Shown here one piece after another: positions 15,082-23,607 of a stretch of DNA of 30,214 nt. Position 1 is the stretch's first letter; the number at the start of each line of letters is the position of its first letter. The DNA is taken from positions 1-30,214 of the forward strand of contig CAKUJN010000016.1 in the NCBI GenBank assembly GCA_934661735.1. Direction: 5' to 3'. The translations under genes and the position numbers were made by a program. The notes below the pieces were generated by a model. That model saw only the letters and a list, made by a program, of their open reading frames with translations, was not told the origin of the DNA and searched no databases. This stretch comes from an uncultured Oscillospiraceae bacterium (GTDB lineage Bacteria; Bacillota; Clostridia; Oscillospirales; Oscillospiraceae).

Positions 15082-15877
15082 TTTTACAATTTTAATCTCA
15101 ACCTGCGATAAGTTTTCAGACCTGTGGCAGGCGCATATTCAGCTGCTGAACCAGAACTGGGCGGATCGAAACGTACAGACCTTTCTGGTGACGGACAAGC
15201 CGAGTGATCAGGTATTTGAAGATGTGACTGTTTTTGCTGCGGGCGAGGGGACTGAAATCACAGATCGTCTGCGTGCGGTGCTGCCGCTTGTGAAAACGGA
15301 GTACATTCTGTTTACGCTGGACGATTATTTTCTCACCGAGAGAATTCAAACGTCGGCGATTCTGGACGATATCGAGATTATGCGGATGCATAATCTGGAT
15401 TATCTGCGCCTGGCTGTAATGTCAAAAAAAAGCCTCAGGAACAGGAAAGCAATCAGGCTGGAGCCGGATATTTATCTTTTGAACAATTATGCCGGCGATT
15501 ATATCATCAGTCTGTATGCAGGACTCTGGCGTAAAGATTTCATGGAGAAAACGCTGAATCGGACGATGAATGCGTGGCAGTATGAGGTTGCGCTGACCGG
15601 AATGGCGCGTGAGCTTGATGCGCGCTGTGCAGACAGCCGGCGAGATGAGTTTCCCATTCTTGATGTGATTCGAAAGGGAAAAGTTCTGACAAAAGCACGG
15701 GCATATTTCAAAATTAACCCGATTTATACCGGAGAGCGCGAAACGATGAAGCGCAGAGATGAATGGATGCTTGCTTTCCGGACATGGCTGCGAGTCTGGC
15801 TCCCCAGGCCCCTGTTTCAGGCTGCGAAAGCGATTATGCGCAAACGAGGCTATACATTCTACAGCGACCAACAGTGA
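15059..15877 (+). CDS. Putative GT-A glycosyltransferase, family unassigned
   Basis: A 272-residue protein. The opening DFTILISTCDKFSDLWQAH is the first strand of a GT-A nucleotide-binding fold. FTLDDYFLTE supplies a DxD-like acidic motif, here LDDYF. No membrane segment is evident. I cannot place it in a named family; its position among glycosyltransferases supports a sugar-transfer role. Start: ATG 15059, GTG 15065 and ATG 15071 are all in frame and none has a strong ribosome site; homologues that begin close to 'DFTILIST' would favour 15071. Overlap with the preceding gene suggests coupling by reinitiation. Confidence 0.72.
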   Translation: MNVSMEPDFTILISTCDKFSDLWQAHIQLLNQNWADRNVQTFLVTDKPSDQVFEDVTVFAAGEGTEITDRLRAVLPLVKTEYILFTLDDYFLTERIQTSAILDDIEIMRMHNLDYLRLAVMSKKSLRNRKAIRLEPDIYLLNNYAGDYIISLYAGLWRKDFMEKTLNRTMNAWQYEVALTGMARELDARCADSRRDEFPILDVIRKGKVLTKARAYFKINPIYTGERETMKRRDEWMLAFRTWLRVWLPRPLFQAAKAIMRKRGYTFYSDQQ

Positions 15878-15891
15878 GAGGCAAAAGAGAT

Positions 15892-17109
15892 ATGCGAATT
15901 GTGCAGATCAACGGCGGCGCAAAGGGCAGCACGGGAAAAATCATGATGGGAATTGCGGAGGTCGCCAGAGCGCAGGGTCACGAGGTAATGTGCGCGTCCC
16001 CCATCACAACAACAAACAGAGACGCAGGAAAGAATTGCGGCTATTACAGAATCGGAACGTTTTTCAGCCGCCGTGTCAGTGTGGCACTCGCGCGGCTTAC
16101 TGGTTTTAATGGCTGTTTTGCGTGGGTGACAACGCTCCGGTTTTTGAAAAGAATCGACGCGTTTAAGCCAGATATTCTGCATCTGCACAATCTGCATGAT
16201 TCTTATATCAATCTGCCGATGCTTTTTGGTTACATCAAAAAGCGCAATCTGTCCGTTGTGTGGACTTTGCATGACTGCTGGGCGTTTACCGGACAGTGCC
16301 CACATTTTACGATTGCAAAGTGTGACAAGTGGAAAACCGGCTGCCATGACTGTCCGCAATATCGCGCCTATCCTGCGTCGTGCTATGACAACACGAAAAC
16401 AATGTGGAGGCTGAAGCGAAAATGGTTTTGCGGCGTAGAAAATCTGACGATTGTAACGCCGTCCAGATGGCTGGCGGAGCTGGTCAAAGAGTCGTTCCTG
16501 AAGGAATACCCCGTTCATGTGATCAATAATGGAATTGATCTGCGTGTATTCAGACCCACCCCCAGCGATTTCCGCCGGAGATATGGAATTTCGCCGGAAA
16601 AGCACATTGTACTGGGTGTTTCCTTTGCGTGGGGCGTGCGGAAAGGGCTGGACTGCTTTGTTGCGCTTGCCAGCCGATTGGATGAGCGATACCAGATTGT
16701 CCTTGTTGGAACGGATGAACAGATTGACAGACAGCTTCCACCGAGCATAATTTCAATTCACCGCACGCAGAATCAGAAAGAGCTGGCCGAAATCTATACA
16801 GCGGCGGATGTATTTGTGAATCCTACGCGGGAGGAAAACTATCCAACGGTAAATATGGAGGCAATTGCCTGCGGCACACCGGTTGTTACATTTAATACCG
16901 GAGGGAGTCCGGAAATGCTTGATGAAAAAACCGGAGTAGTTGTACAGGTTGATGATATTGCTGCAATGGAAAAGGCGATTGGACATATTTGCTTACAGGG
17001 ACGAGGCAACGAGAGATTATGCCTCAGCGAACGCGCCGGTGCGTTTAGCGAAAAAAATAGCGTGGCTGGATATGTTAATCTGTATACAGAAGTCGTAGGA
17101 ATTGAATAA
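15892..17109 (+). CDS. Glycosyltransferase family 4
   Basis: A 405-residue GT-B retaining glycosyltransferase. The N-terminal MRIVQINGGAKGSTGKIMMG is the acceptor-domain glycine loop. HLHNLHDSYINLP and TLHDCWAFTGQCPHF, followed by a Cys cluster (CDKWKTGCHDCPQ), are hallmarks of a polysaccharide GT4 subgroup. VINNGIDLRVFRP is the interdomain strand. The donor-site E-x7-E motif is EENYPTVNME (E315 and E323), followed by CGTPVVTFNTGGSPE. Start 15892 follows GAGAGG; the longer open frame from 15763 lies inside the previous gene and is rejected. Its stop codon shares one base with the next start (TAATG). Confidence 0.93.
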   Translation: MRIVQINGGAKGSTGKIMMGIAEVARAQGHEVMCASPITTTNRDAGKNCGYYRIGTFFSRRVSVALARLTGFNGCFAWVTTLRFLKRIDAFKPDILHLHNLHDSYINLPMLFGYIKKRNLSVVWTLHDCWAFTGQCPHFTIAKCDKWKTGCHDCPQYRAYPASCYDNTKTMWRLKRKWFCGVENLTIVTPSRWLAELVKESFLKEYPVHVINNGIDLRVFRPTPSDFRRRYGISPEKHIVLGVSFAWGVRKGLDCFVALASRLDERYQIVLVGTDEQIDRQLPPSIISIHRTQNQKELAEIYTAADVFVNPTREENYPTVNMEAIACGTPVVTFNTGGSPEMLDEKTGVVVQVDDIAAMEKAIGHICLQGRGNERLCLSERAGAFSEKNSVAGYVNLYTEVVGIE

Positions 17110-18338
17110 TGATTTCAAAAAATGCTGCAAATAGAATAATACATTTGTTGATATTCCTGTGCGCGCTGAATTTCTTCAATCAGAGTAGTTGGCTGTTGGT
17201 AGCGGCGTTTGTGCTGGTAATTATTGTCGATAAGGGAAAGGTTTATGTCTGTACAAAAGACAGTACTTTTTGGATACTGATTTTTTTTGCAATTACGTTT
17301 TTCCTGTTTGCGGCTCAAAATGGAATTGCGTCCGGTTTTCCTGCTATCGGATGTCCAATGGCCTATTATATAGGCACGCGTATGCAGCGAGACCAAGAAA
17401 ATGAACATGCGGAAAAGCAGCTTAATTCGATGGTGATACGGCTGACTGCGGGAATGACGCTTCATGCGATTATTAACTTTGTTTATGAGCTGATCAGGTT
17501 TGGGGGTATTAACTCAGGTGGTGTCCATTACGATTTCTTCAGCCTTGGGGAAAAAACCTCAGCGACAGGGGCCGCAACGTATTTGACGTTGCTGGCCGGT
17601 GCGATGTTCTACTCTATTATGGAAGCGGACTCTGCGCGAAAGTGGCTGATTGGATTTGCTGCGATCATAATTGCGTTTGCATACGATACAACATTAGGCG
17701 GGAGAACGTTTTTCGGTTTGGCAGCGCTTGCGTTTGCCTTAAGTATGATTACCTATGTTGTATGCCAAAAAGATGTGAAAGAAAAAGCGAAGGCGTTCAA
17801 AAAAGTGATATTTACCCTATTAGCGATCATTGTTGTGGCGCTGCTGCTTTTCTTGAGATATAAAGATGAAATAATTAAGCTGTTTGAATCAACATATCTG
17901 TATCACAGAATTGAGTATGCGAGGACGCGGCATTCACAAAGTTTGCTAGACTTTTTTACGTCCAGTGATAGAGGCATTATTAGACGGCAATATATCAAGC
18001 TTATGCCACAGTATTTGTGGGGCGGACGAAAGATACTTGACAGAGTTGGCTTCTATGCACATGAATTGTGGCTGGATATTTTTGATATAGCGGGAATTGT
18101 GCCGTATGTCCTTAGTCTGGTTATCACGGTTCAGATTACATATAACAGCATTCGATATGTGACAGGCGCGGAGTGTCCGATAAAGAACAAAGTGTTGATT
18201 GCGGGTATCACGGCATCAGTGACGGCACAGCTTTTCCTTGAGCCGGTTTTAACGGGCTGCAGGGCTCTGCTATTCTCATATCTGATAATTTGCGGAATGA
18301 TAAAAAGTCAGTTGTCACAGAATCGGAGAATTGTATGA
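17109..18338 (+). CDS. Wzy-like polysaccharide polymerase / O-antigen ligase family
   Basis: A 409-residue very hydrophobic protein with roughly ten membrane helices (ITFFLFAAQNGIA, YLTLLAGAMFYSI, VIFTLLAIIVVALLLFL and others). A large extracytoplasmic loop lies between residues about 260 and 310 (RHSQSLLDFFTSSDRGIIRR), which is the expected layout for Wzy. There is little sequence motif to go on, as is usual for Wzy. The call rests on topology, length and its place between glycosyltransferases with a Wzx flippase in the same operon. It would join repeat units on the outer face of the membrane. The DNA here is markedly A/T-rich. Confidence 0.75.
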   Translation: MISKNAANRIIHLLIFLCALNFFNQSSWLLVAAFVLVIIVDKGKVYVCTKDSTFWILIFFAITFFLFAAQNGIASGFPAIGCPMAYYIGTRMQRDQENEHAEKQLNSMVIRLTAGMTLHAIINFVYELIRFGGINSGGVHYDFFSLGEKTSATGAATYLTLLAGAMFYSIMEADSARKWLIGFAAIIIAFAYDTTLGGRTFFGLAALAFALSMITYVVCQKDVKEKAKAFKKVIFTLLAIIVVALLLFLRYKDEIIKLFESTYLYHRIEYARTRHSQSLLDFFTSSDRGIIRRQYIKLMPQYLWGGRKILDRVGFYAHELWLDIFDIAGIVPYVLSLVITVQITYNSIRYVTGAECPIKNKVLIAGITASVTAQLFLEPVLTGCRALLFSYLIICGMIKSQLSQNRRIV

Positions 18339-19519
18339 AAATGGTTTTTGTTTCAAATTTCATGAATCATCATCAGTATCCGTTTTCCACGTCGTTGCTG
18401 AATCAAAAGGATGTGGAATACACATTTGTCAGTCTGGAGCCGGTACCAGATGAACGCTCCAGCATGGGATATGCCGACATGAACCATAGCTGCCCGTTTG
18501 TTCTATGCGCATACGATTCTGAAGAAAAAATGCAGCAGGCACTTAAACTGATGGATGAGGCTGATACAGCAATATTCGGCTCCTGCCCAGATTGGATGGT
18601 TATGAGACGTGCCAATGAGGGAAAGCTGTGCTTTAAGTTCAGCGAACGCTATTTCAAAAACGGAATCGGACTCCGAACGCTTCCGCGAAATTTTGCAAGC
18701 GCATGGAAGCACCTGAAACCGTTTGAGAAAAAACCGTTGTATTTCTGTTGCAGCAGCGCTTATACGGCGGCAGATCTGAGTCGTTATACGGATTTCCGAG
18801 GCCGTACCTTTAAGTGGGGCTATTTTCCAGAGGTCAGGCGTTATGACCCTGATGTGCTGATGCAGAAAAAGTGTGCCGTGTCAGGCGGGGACGTGTCAAT
18901 CCTCTGGGCGGGACGGCTGCTGGACTGGAAGCATCCGGATGCGGCGGTCCGGCTGGCGTCGGCGCTGAAACAAAAAGGCTACGCGTTTCAGCTGGATTTG
19001 ATCGGAAACGGCGCGATGGAACAGCAACTCCGAGAAATGATTGCGGCGGAACGACTGGAGGGCTGCGTCCGGATGCTCGGTGCAATGCCGCCCGAGCAGG
19101 TGCGTGCGCACATGGAGCGGGCGGATATTTATCTGTTTGCAAGCGACTTTCAGGAGGGCTGGGGTGCGGTACTGAATGAATCGATGAACAGTGGCTGCGC
19201 GGTTGTCGCCAGCCATGCTATCGGCTCGGTACCATATCTGATTGACGACGGCATCAACGGCCTGATCTATGAAAACGGAAATCAGGCGCAGCTGGAGCGG
19301 CGTGTCGAGTGGCTTTTGGAGCATCCTGCCGAGCGGGAGCGCCTCGGGCGGGCCGCGTACCGTACGATGCAGGATACATGGAATGCGGACGTCGCAGCGG
19401 AGCGGTTTGTTTCGCTGTGCAAGCACTTGCTGGCGGGGGAGGAAAGCCCCGATTTGTATGCAGACGGCCCGTGCAGCAGGGCGGAAATATTGGATAACGG
19501 ATGGTATCATGCGCAATGA
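18335..19519 (+). CDS. Glycosyltransferase family 4
   Basis: A 394-residue GT-B enzyme. VFVSNFMNHHQYPFSTSLL opens the acceptor domain. Donor-domain landmarks are ILWAGRLLDWKHPDAAVRLA, LIGNGAMEQQL, VRMLGAMPPEQVRAHME and the E-x7-E block EGWGAVLNE (E274 and E282), followed by SGCAVVASHAIGSVPYLID. ATG 18335 overlaps the previous stop in ATGA (18335-18338), with GGAG 7 nt upstream. The longer frame from 18290 is therefore rejected. It ends with another ATGA junction, so wzy, this gene, the acetyltransferase and wzx look translationally coupled. The donor sugar is unknown. Confidence 0.92.
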   Translation: MKMVFVSNFMNHHQYPFSTSLLNQKDVEYTFVSLEPVPDERSSMGYADMNHSCPFVLCAYDSEEKMQQALKLMDEADTAIFGSCPDWMVMRRANEGKLCFKFSERYFKNGIGLRTLPRNFASAWKHLKPFEKKPLYFCCSSAYTAADLSRYTDFRGRTFKWGYFPEVRRYDPDVLMQKKCAVSGGDVSILWAGRLLDWKHPDAAVRLASALKQKGYAFQLDLIGNGAMEQQLREMIAAERLEGCVRMLGAMPPEQVRAHMERADIYLFASDFQEGWGAVLNESMNSGCAVVASHAIGSVPYLIDDGINGLIYENGNQAQLERRVEWLLEHPAERERLGRAAYRTMQDTWNADVAAERFVSLCKHLLAGEESPDLYADGPCSRAEILDNGWYHAQ

Positions 19520-20040
19520 GTCTTAAAAAACTGCTGCACCTGAGCGGTATCCACCGGAGAATAAATCTGTTTCTGGCAAACTACATTTTTACCGGTACGC
19601 GGCCATTTGCGTGCCGTGTGAAACGGGAACTTTTACAGGGTATTGGATGGAGCGTCGGAGAAGGAACGATTATTGTCGGTCCGATTGAGTGCTTCGGAAC
19701 GCTTGTAGTAGGCAGAGATTGCTGGATCGGGAAAAATCTGAGAATCAATGGGAATGGAACGGTTATAATCGGTGACAGGTGCGATATAGCGCCGGAGGTT
19801 ACTTTTCAAACCGGTGGACATGAAATTGGGACAGCAGAGCGGCGTGCTGGGAAAGGCCAGATATTCACGCAAAGGGTTGGAAACGGTGTGTGGATCGGCG
19901 GGCGGTCGACCATCATCGGGAATACAGAAATTGGTGATGGCTGCGTGGTTGCGGGGTGCGCATGTGTCATTCACGATGTTCCACCCAATACGCTTGTCGG
20001 CGGCGTACCGGCAAAGATAATTCGAAAGCTGGATGTATGA
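19516..20040 (+). CDS. Hexapeptide-repeat O-acetyltransferase
   Basis: A 174-residue left-handed beta-helix acyltransferase. Hexad repeats run from about residue 50 (IIVGPIECFG, VVGRDCWIGKN, VIIGDRCDIAPEVTF) to NTEIGDGCVVAGCACVI. The C-terminal VGGVPAKIIRKL is the standard acetyl-CoA-binding end of the maltose/galactoside acetyltransferase group. The catalytic His is probably in QTGGHEIG. It would acetylate a sugar of the repeat unit. ATG 19516 overlaps the previous stop (ATGA), so the longer frame from 19501 is less likely. With the membrane acyltransferase at 12641, the operon carries two acylating enzymes of different topology. Confidence 0.9.
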   Translation: MSLKKLLHLSGIHRRINLFLANYIFTGTRPFACRVKRELLQGIGWSVGEGTIIVGPIECFGTLVVGRDCWIGKNLRINGNGTVIIGDRCDIAPEVTFQTGGHEIGTAERRAGKGQIFTQRVGNGVWIGGRSTIIGNTEIGDGCVVAGCACVIHDVPPNTLVGGVPAKIIRKLDV

Positions 20041-21356
20041 AAATCAGAAAGCTGCTGAAAAGCAGAGTCAGTAAAAACGTTGTGTGGCTCATCTGTGGGC
20101 GCATTTACCACATGCTGCTTGCGTTTGTCGTAGGACTATTGACCGCTCGTTATCTGGGACCCAGCAATTACGGCCTGATCAATTATGCAACAACGTATAC
20201 CTCATTTTTTGCGTCATTCTGTACGCTGGGTATTAACTCTGTAATTGTAAAGAACTTCGTTGACCATCCGGATGAGGAGGGCGAGACAATCGGCACGGCG
20301 ATTATCCTCAGAGTGATTTCAAGCGTGCTTTCGGTTGTCATGATGATCTGTATTACGCTGATAGCAGACCCAGGTGAGACTGTGACGCATACGGTTGTTG
20401 TGCTCTGCGCAATTGGCGTAGTTTTTCAAGTCATGGATACGCTGAATTACTGGTTTCAATCAAGGCTGATGTCCAAATATGCTGCGATTGCTACGGTGAT
20501 CTCTTATACCATTGTTTCTGCATACAGAGTCTGGCTCCTGACGACGGGAAAACGGGTTGAGTGGTTTGCGATTGCGACTTCCGTTGACTATTTGATTGTC
20601 GCATTTGTGCTTTATGTCATGTACAAGAAGCACGCCGGCCCGAGGTTTTCCTTTTCGCGGGAAAAAGCAAAGGAGCTTCTTACAAGCAGCTATCACTTTA
20701 TTCTAGCTGGCTTGATGGTTTCAATCTACGGAAGTACAGATAAGTTTATGTTAAAGCAGATGCTGGATGAAGCCCAAGTTGGCTACTACGCTACTGCGCT
20801 GGCCCTATGCAATTCGTGGGTCTTTGTACTTTCGGCAATAATTGACTCTTTGTATCCGATAATCTTACAGAGTTTTGAAAAGAATTGCGCTCAATTTGAG
20901 CGTAGAAACCGCCAGCTGTATGCAATTGTTTTTTACTGTTCTGTATGCGCTTCCGGATTACTGTCTGTGCTGGCGGCACCAATTGTTTCAATTTTGTATG
21001 GAGCGGAATATTTGCCAGCGGCTGCGCCATTGCGAATCATAACATGGTACACGGCGTTTTCCTATTTGGGTGTGGCAAGAAACGCATGGATTGTCTGCTA
21101 TCACAAGCAGAGCTACTTGAAATACTTATATATTGGCTCTGCAATTACCAATGTAATTCTGAATGTATGTTTGATTCCGCGTTGGGGGGCTTCTGGGGCG
21201 GCCATGGCGTCGCTGATTACGCAAATCAGTACAATCCTGATTTTCCCAGCTATGATAAAGGATTTAAGACCGAATGTAAGGTTGATGCTTGACGCAATAC
21301 GGTTGAAAGGCGTTTTTTTGAGAGAGGAAGAAAACCATAATGTCACAACTAGATAA
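20037..21356 (+). CDS. Wzx-type repeat-unit flippase (MOP superfamily)
   Basis: A 439-residue membrane protein with 12-14 hydrophobic segments. The N-terminal VSKNVVWLICGRIYHMLLAF, then ARYLGPSNYGLINYATT, is the characteristic start of the polysaccharide transporter family (PF01943-like). GSTDKFMLKQMLDEAQVGYY and IPRWGASGAAMASLI are also typical. It moves the undecaprenyl-linked repeat unit across the membrane for Wzy. ATG 20037 overlaps the previous stop as ATGA. Its last 17 nt overlap the capE start. The base composition changes sharply from A/T-rich to G/C-rich at this end. Confidence 0.92.
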   Translation: MKIRKLLKSRVSKNVVWLICGRIYHMLLAFVVGLLTARYLGPSNYGLINYATTYTSFFASFCTLGINSVIVKNFVDHPDEEGETIGTAIILRVISSVLSVVMMICITLIADPGETVTHTVVVLCAIGVVFQVMDTLNYWFQSRLMSKYAAIATVISYTIVSAYRVWLLTTGKRVEWFAIATSVDYLIVAFVLYVMYKKHAGPRFSFSREKAKELLTSSYHFILAGLMVSIYGSTDKFMLKQMLDEAQVGYYATALALCNSWVFVLSAIIDSLYPIILQSFEKNCAQFERRNRQLYAIVFYCSVCASGLLSVLAAPIVSILYGAEYLPAAAPLRIITWYTAFSYLGVARNAWIVCYHKQSYLKYLYIGSAITNVILNVCLIPRWGASGAAMASLITQISTILIFPAMIKDLRPNVRLMLDAIRLKGVFLREEENHNVTTR

Positions 21357-22403
21357 TGCGACCCTGATGATTACCGGCGGGACCGGCTCGTTCGGGTCGA
21401 CGGTTTTAAAGCATTTTCTGGATTCCGACCTGCGGGAAATCCGCATTTTTTCGCGCGACGAGAAGAAGCAGGACGATATGCGCCACGCATTGCAGGCGCG
21501 GCATCCGGAGCATGCAAAAAAGGTCAAATTCTACATCGGCGATGTGCGCGACGCACAGTCGGTGCGCGATGCGATGCACGGTGTTGACTACATTTTCCAT
21601 GCCGCGGCGCTCAAGCAGGTGCCGTCCTGCGAGTTTTTCCCCATGCAGGCAGTCCAGACCAATGTCATCGGCACGGACAACGTTCTGCACGCTGCCATTG
21701 ACGCGGGCGTGCGGCGCGTGGTATGCTTGTCCACGGACAAGGCCGCCTATCCCATCAACGCCATGGGCACATCCAAGGCCATGATGGAGCATGTGATCTA
21801 TGCAAATGCACGCGTTGCGGCCGAGCGCGGCGGCACAACCATCTGCTGCACGCGCTACGGCAACGTCATGAGCTCGCGCGGCAGCGTGATCCCGCTCTTC
21901 ATCGACCGCATCCGCAAGGGCGAGCCGCTCACGGTGACCGACCCCTCACGATCACGGACCCGAATATGACGCGCTTCCTCATGAATCTGGACGAGGCCGT
22001 CGAACTGGTCTTGTTTGCCTTTATGCACGCGAATCCAGGCGACCTGTTTATCCAGAAAGCCGACGCGTCGACTATCGGCGATCTTGCCAAAGCGGTGCAG
22101 CGGCTTTTCGGCGACACCGGCACACGCGTCATTGGCACGCGCCACGGCGAAAAGCTCTATGAAACGCTTATGACGCGCGAGGAACGCCTGCGCAGCGAGG
22201 ATCTGGGCCGCTATTTCCGCGTCGCCGCCGACAACCGCGACCTGAATTACGACAAGTTTGTCGTACAGGGCGAGGTACATACCATGGCGGACGAGGCGTA
22301 CACCAGCAGCAATACCAATATTCTGGACGTCGAGGGCACGGTTCAGAAAATCCTGACGACAGATTATGTCAGGGATGCGTTAAAGGAAATGGGCAGCGTA
22401 TGA
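21340..22403 (+). pseudogene. capE: UDP-GlcNAc 4,6-dehydratase/5-epimerase, frameshifted
   Basis: Two frames together encode one CapE/FnlA/WbjB-type SDR enzyme, which starts UDP-L-FucNAc synthesis from UDP-GlcNAc. The first frame (21340 to about 21942) carries the NAD(P) loop ITGGTGSFG, FHAAALKQVPSCE, the active-site block STDKAAYPINAMGTSKAMME and RYGNVMSSRGSVIPLF. It ends early at TGA 21967-21969. The second frame (about 21942-22403) carries PLTITDPNMTRFLMNLDEAV, GTRHGEKLYETL and the normal C-terminus. The break lies in an imperfect 18/17-nt duplication at 21925-21959. Removing 17 nt gives about 348 residues, normal for the family. A -1 slip on CCCC (21942-21945) would also restore the frame. 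It may be a true mutation, or an assembly or sequencing error. ATGA overlap with capF is intact. Confidence 0.85.
21925..21959 (+). repeat. Imperfect tandem duplication at the capE frameshift
   Basis: CCGCTCACGGTGACCGAC (21925-21942, PLTVTD) is followed directly by CCCTCACGATCACGGAC (21943-21959, PLTITD after frame change). The copies differ in length by one base and at a few further positions, so they do not look like a simple recent slip. Confidence 0.8.
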
Positions 22404-23596
22404 ACATTCTCATTACAGGTGCGCGCGGCATGGTTGGAACGGCGCTGGCCGCCAATCTGAAAAATATCCGCGACGGGAAGAACCGCACGCGGCCCGATTT
22501 GCAGATTGACGGGATTTATGAATATGATCTGGATTCCACGCCGGAGGAGCTGGACGAATACTGCCGGAAGGCCGATTTCGTGTTCCATCTGGCGGGGGTG
22601 AACCGGCCGGAAAATCCGGAGGACTTCATGCGCGGGAACTTCGGCTTCACTTCGGAGCTACTGAGCTGTTTGCGGCGGCATGGCAGCCGCGCGGATGTGA
22701 TGCTCGCATCCTCAATTCAGGCGACATTGTCCGGCCGCTTTGCGGGCAGCGCCTACGGCGAGAGCAAGCGTGCGGGGGAAAAGCTGTTCTTTGACTATGC
22801 GGAGGAGCGCGGCGTAAGGGCTGCGGTCTACCGTTTTCCAAATCTGATGGGCCACAGCCGCCCGAACTACAACAGTGCGGTCAGCACGTTCTGCTGGGCC
22901 GTTGCCAACGACCGGCCGTTTACGGTCAACGATCCGGCAACCGAGCTGGAGCTTCTGTATATCGACGATCTTGTCGAGGGTATGCTCGCTCTGCTGGAGG
23001 GCAGGGAAACGCACTGTGAGTTCAGCGGCGCTGAGACGATCCCGACGCCGGAGGGACGCTTCTGCTGCGTGCCGGTTACGCACAGAGTTACGCTGGGCAG
23101 AATTGTGGAGCTGCTGCAGGACTTCAAGCGCCAGCCCGAGACGCTTTTCATGCCGTCCATGCCGGATGGCTCGTTTGAAAAGAAGCTCTATTCGCTGTAT
23201 CTGACCTATCTGCCGGCGGAAAAGTTCAAATATGCGCTTGATATGCACGGGGACGCACGCGGCTCATTTACGGAGCTGCTGCATCCGGAGGGCTGCGGAC
23301 AGGTATCCGTCAACATCAGCCGCCCAGGTGTCACAAAGGGACAGCACTGGCACAATTCCAAGTGGGAACTGTTTATCGTGGTTTCCGGACACGGCCTGAT
23401 TCGGGAGCGGAATATTCACACCGGCGAGACGGTGGAATTTGTGGTTTCCGGCGAAAAAATCGAGGCGGTTCACATGATCCCAGGCTGGACGCACAGCATC
23501 ATCAATCTTTCGGAAACGGAAAACCTTGTTACGGTGATGTTCTGCAACGAGGTTTTTGACCCGAACCGGCCGGATACGTTTTTTGAGCCGGTATAA
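22400..23596 (+). CDS. capF: UDP-2-acetamido-2,6-dideoxy-hexulose reductase (CapF/FnlB)
   Basis: A 398-residue two-domain enzyme. Residues 1-270 are an SDR domain with GARGMVG (7-13), FHLAGVNRPENPEDF, the YGESK catalytic pair and RFPNLMGHSRPNYNS. Residues about 273-398 are a cupin domain with metal-type histidines in KGQHWHNSKWELFIVVSG and HMIPGWTHSI. This SDR-cupin arrangement is diagnostic for CapF/WbjC/FnlB. It converts the CapE product to UDP-N-acetyl-L-pneumosamine or 6-deoxytalosamine forms, the second step to UDP-L-FucNAc. ATG 22400 overlaps the capE stop as ATGA. The frame is complete and undamaged, in contrast to capE. Confidence 0.95.
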   Translation: MNILITGARGMVGTALAANLKNIRDGKNRTRPDLQIDGIYEYDLDSTPEELDEYCRKADFVFHLAGVNRPENPEDFMRGNFGFTSELLSCLRRHGSRADVMLASSIQATLSGRFAGSAYGESKRAGEKLFFDYAEERGVRAAVYRFPNLMGHSRPNYNSAVSTFCWAVANDRPFTVNDPATELELLYIDDLVEGMLALLEGRETHCEFSGAETIPTPEGRFCCVPVTHRVTLGRIVELLQDFKRQPETLFMPSMPDGSFEKKLYSLYLTYLPAEKFKYALDMHGDARGSFTELLHPEGCGQVSVNISRPGVTKGQHWHNSKWELFIVVSGHGLIRERNIHTGETVEFVVSGEKIEAVHMIPGWTHSIINLSETENLVTVMFCNEVFDPNRPDTFFEPV

Positions 23597-23607
23597 GGAG
23601 AAACATA

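Noticed and set aside
21942..21945. Programmed -1 frameshift in capE
   Set aside because: Only the P-site codon could re-pair on CCCC, there is no canonical X-XXY-YYZ heptamer, and CapE is normally made from a single frame. Kept only as a remote option.
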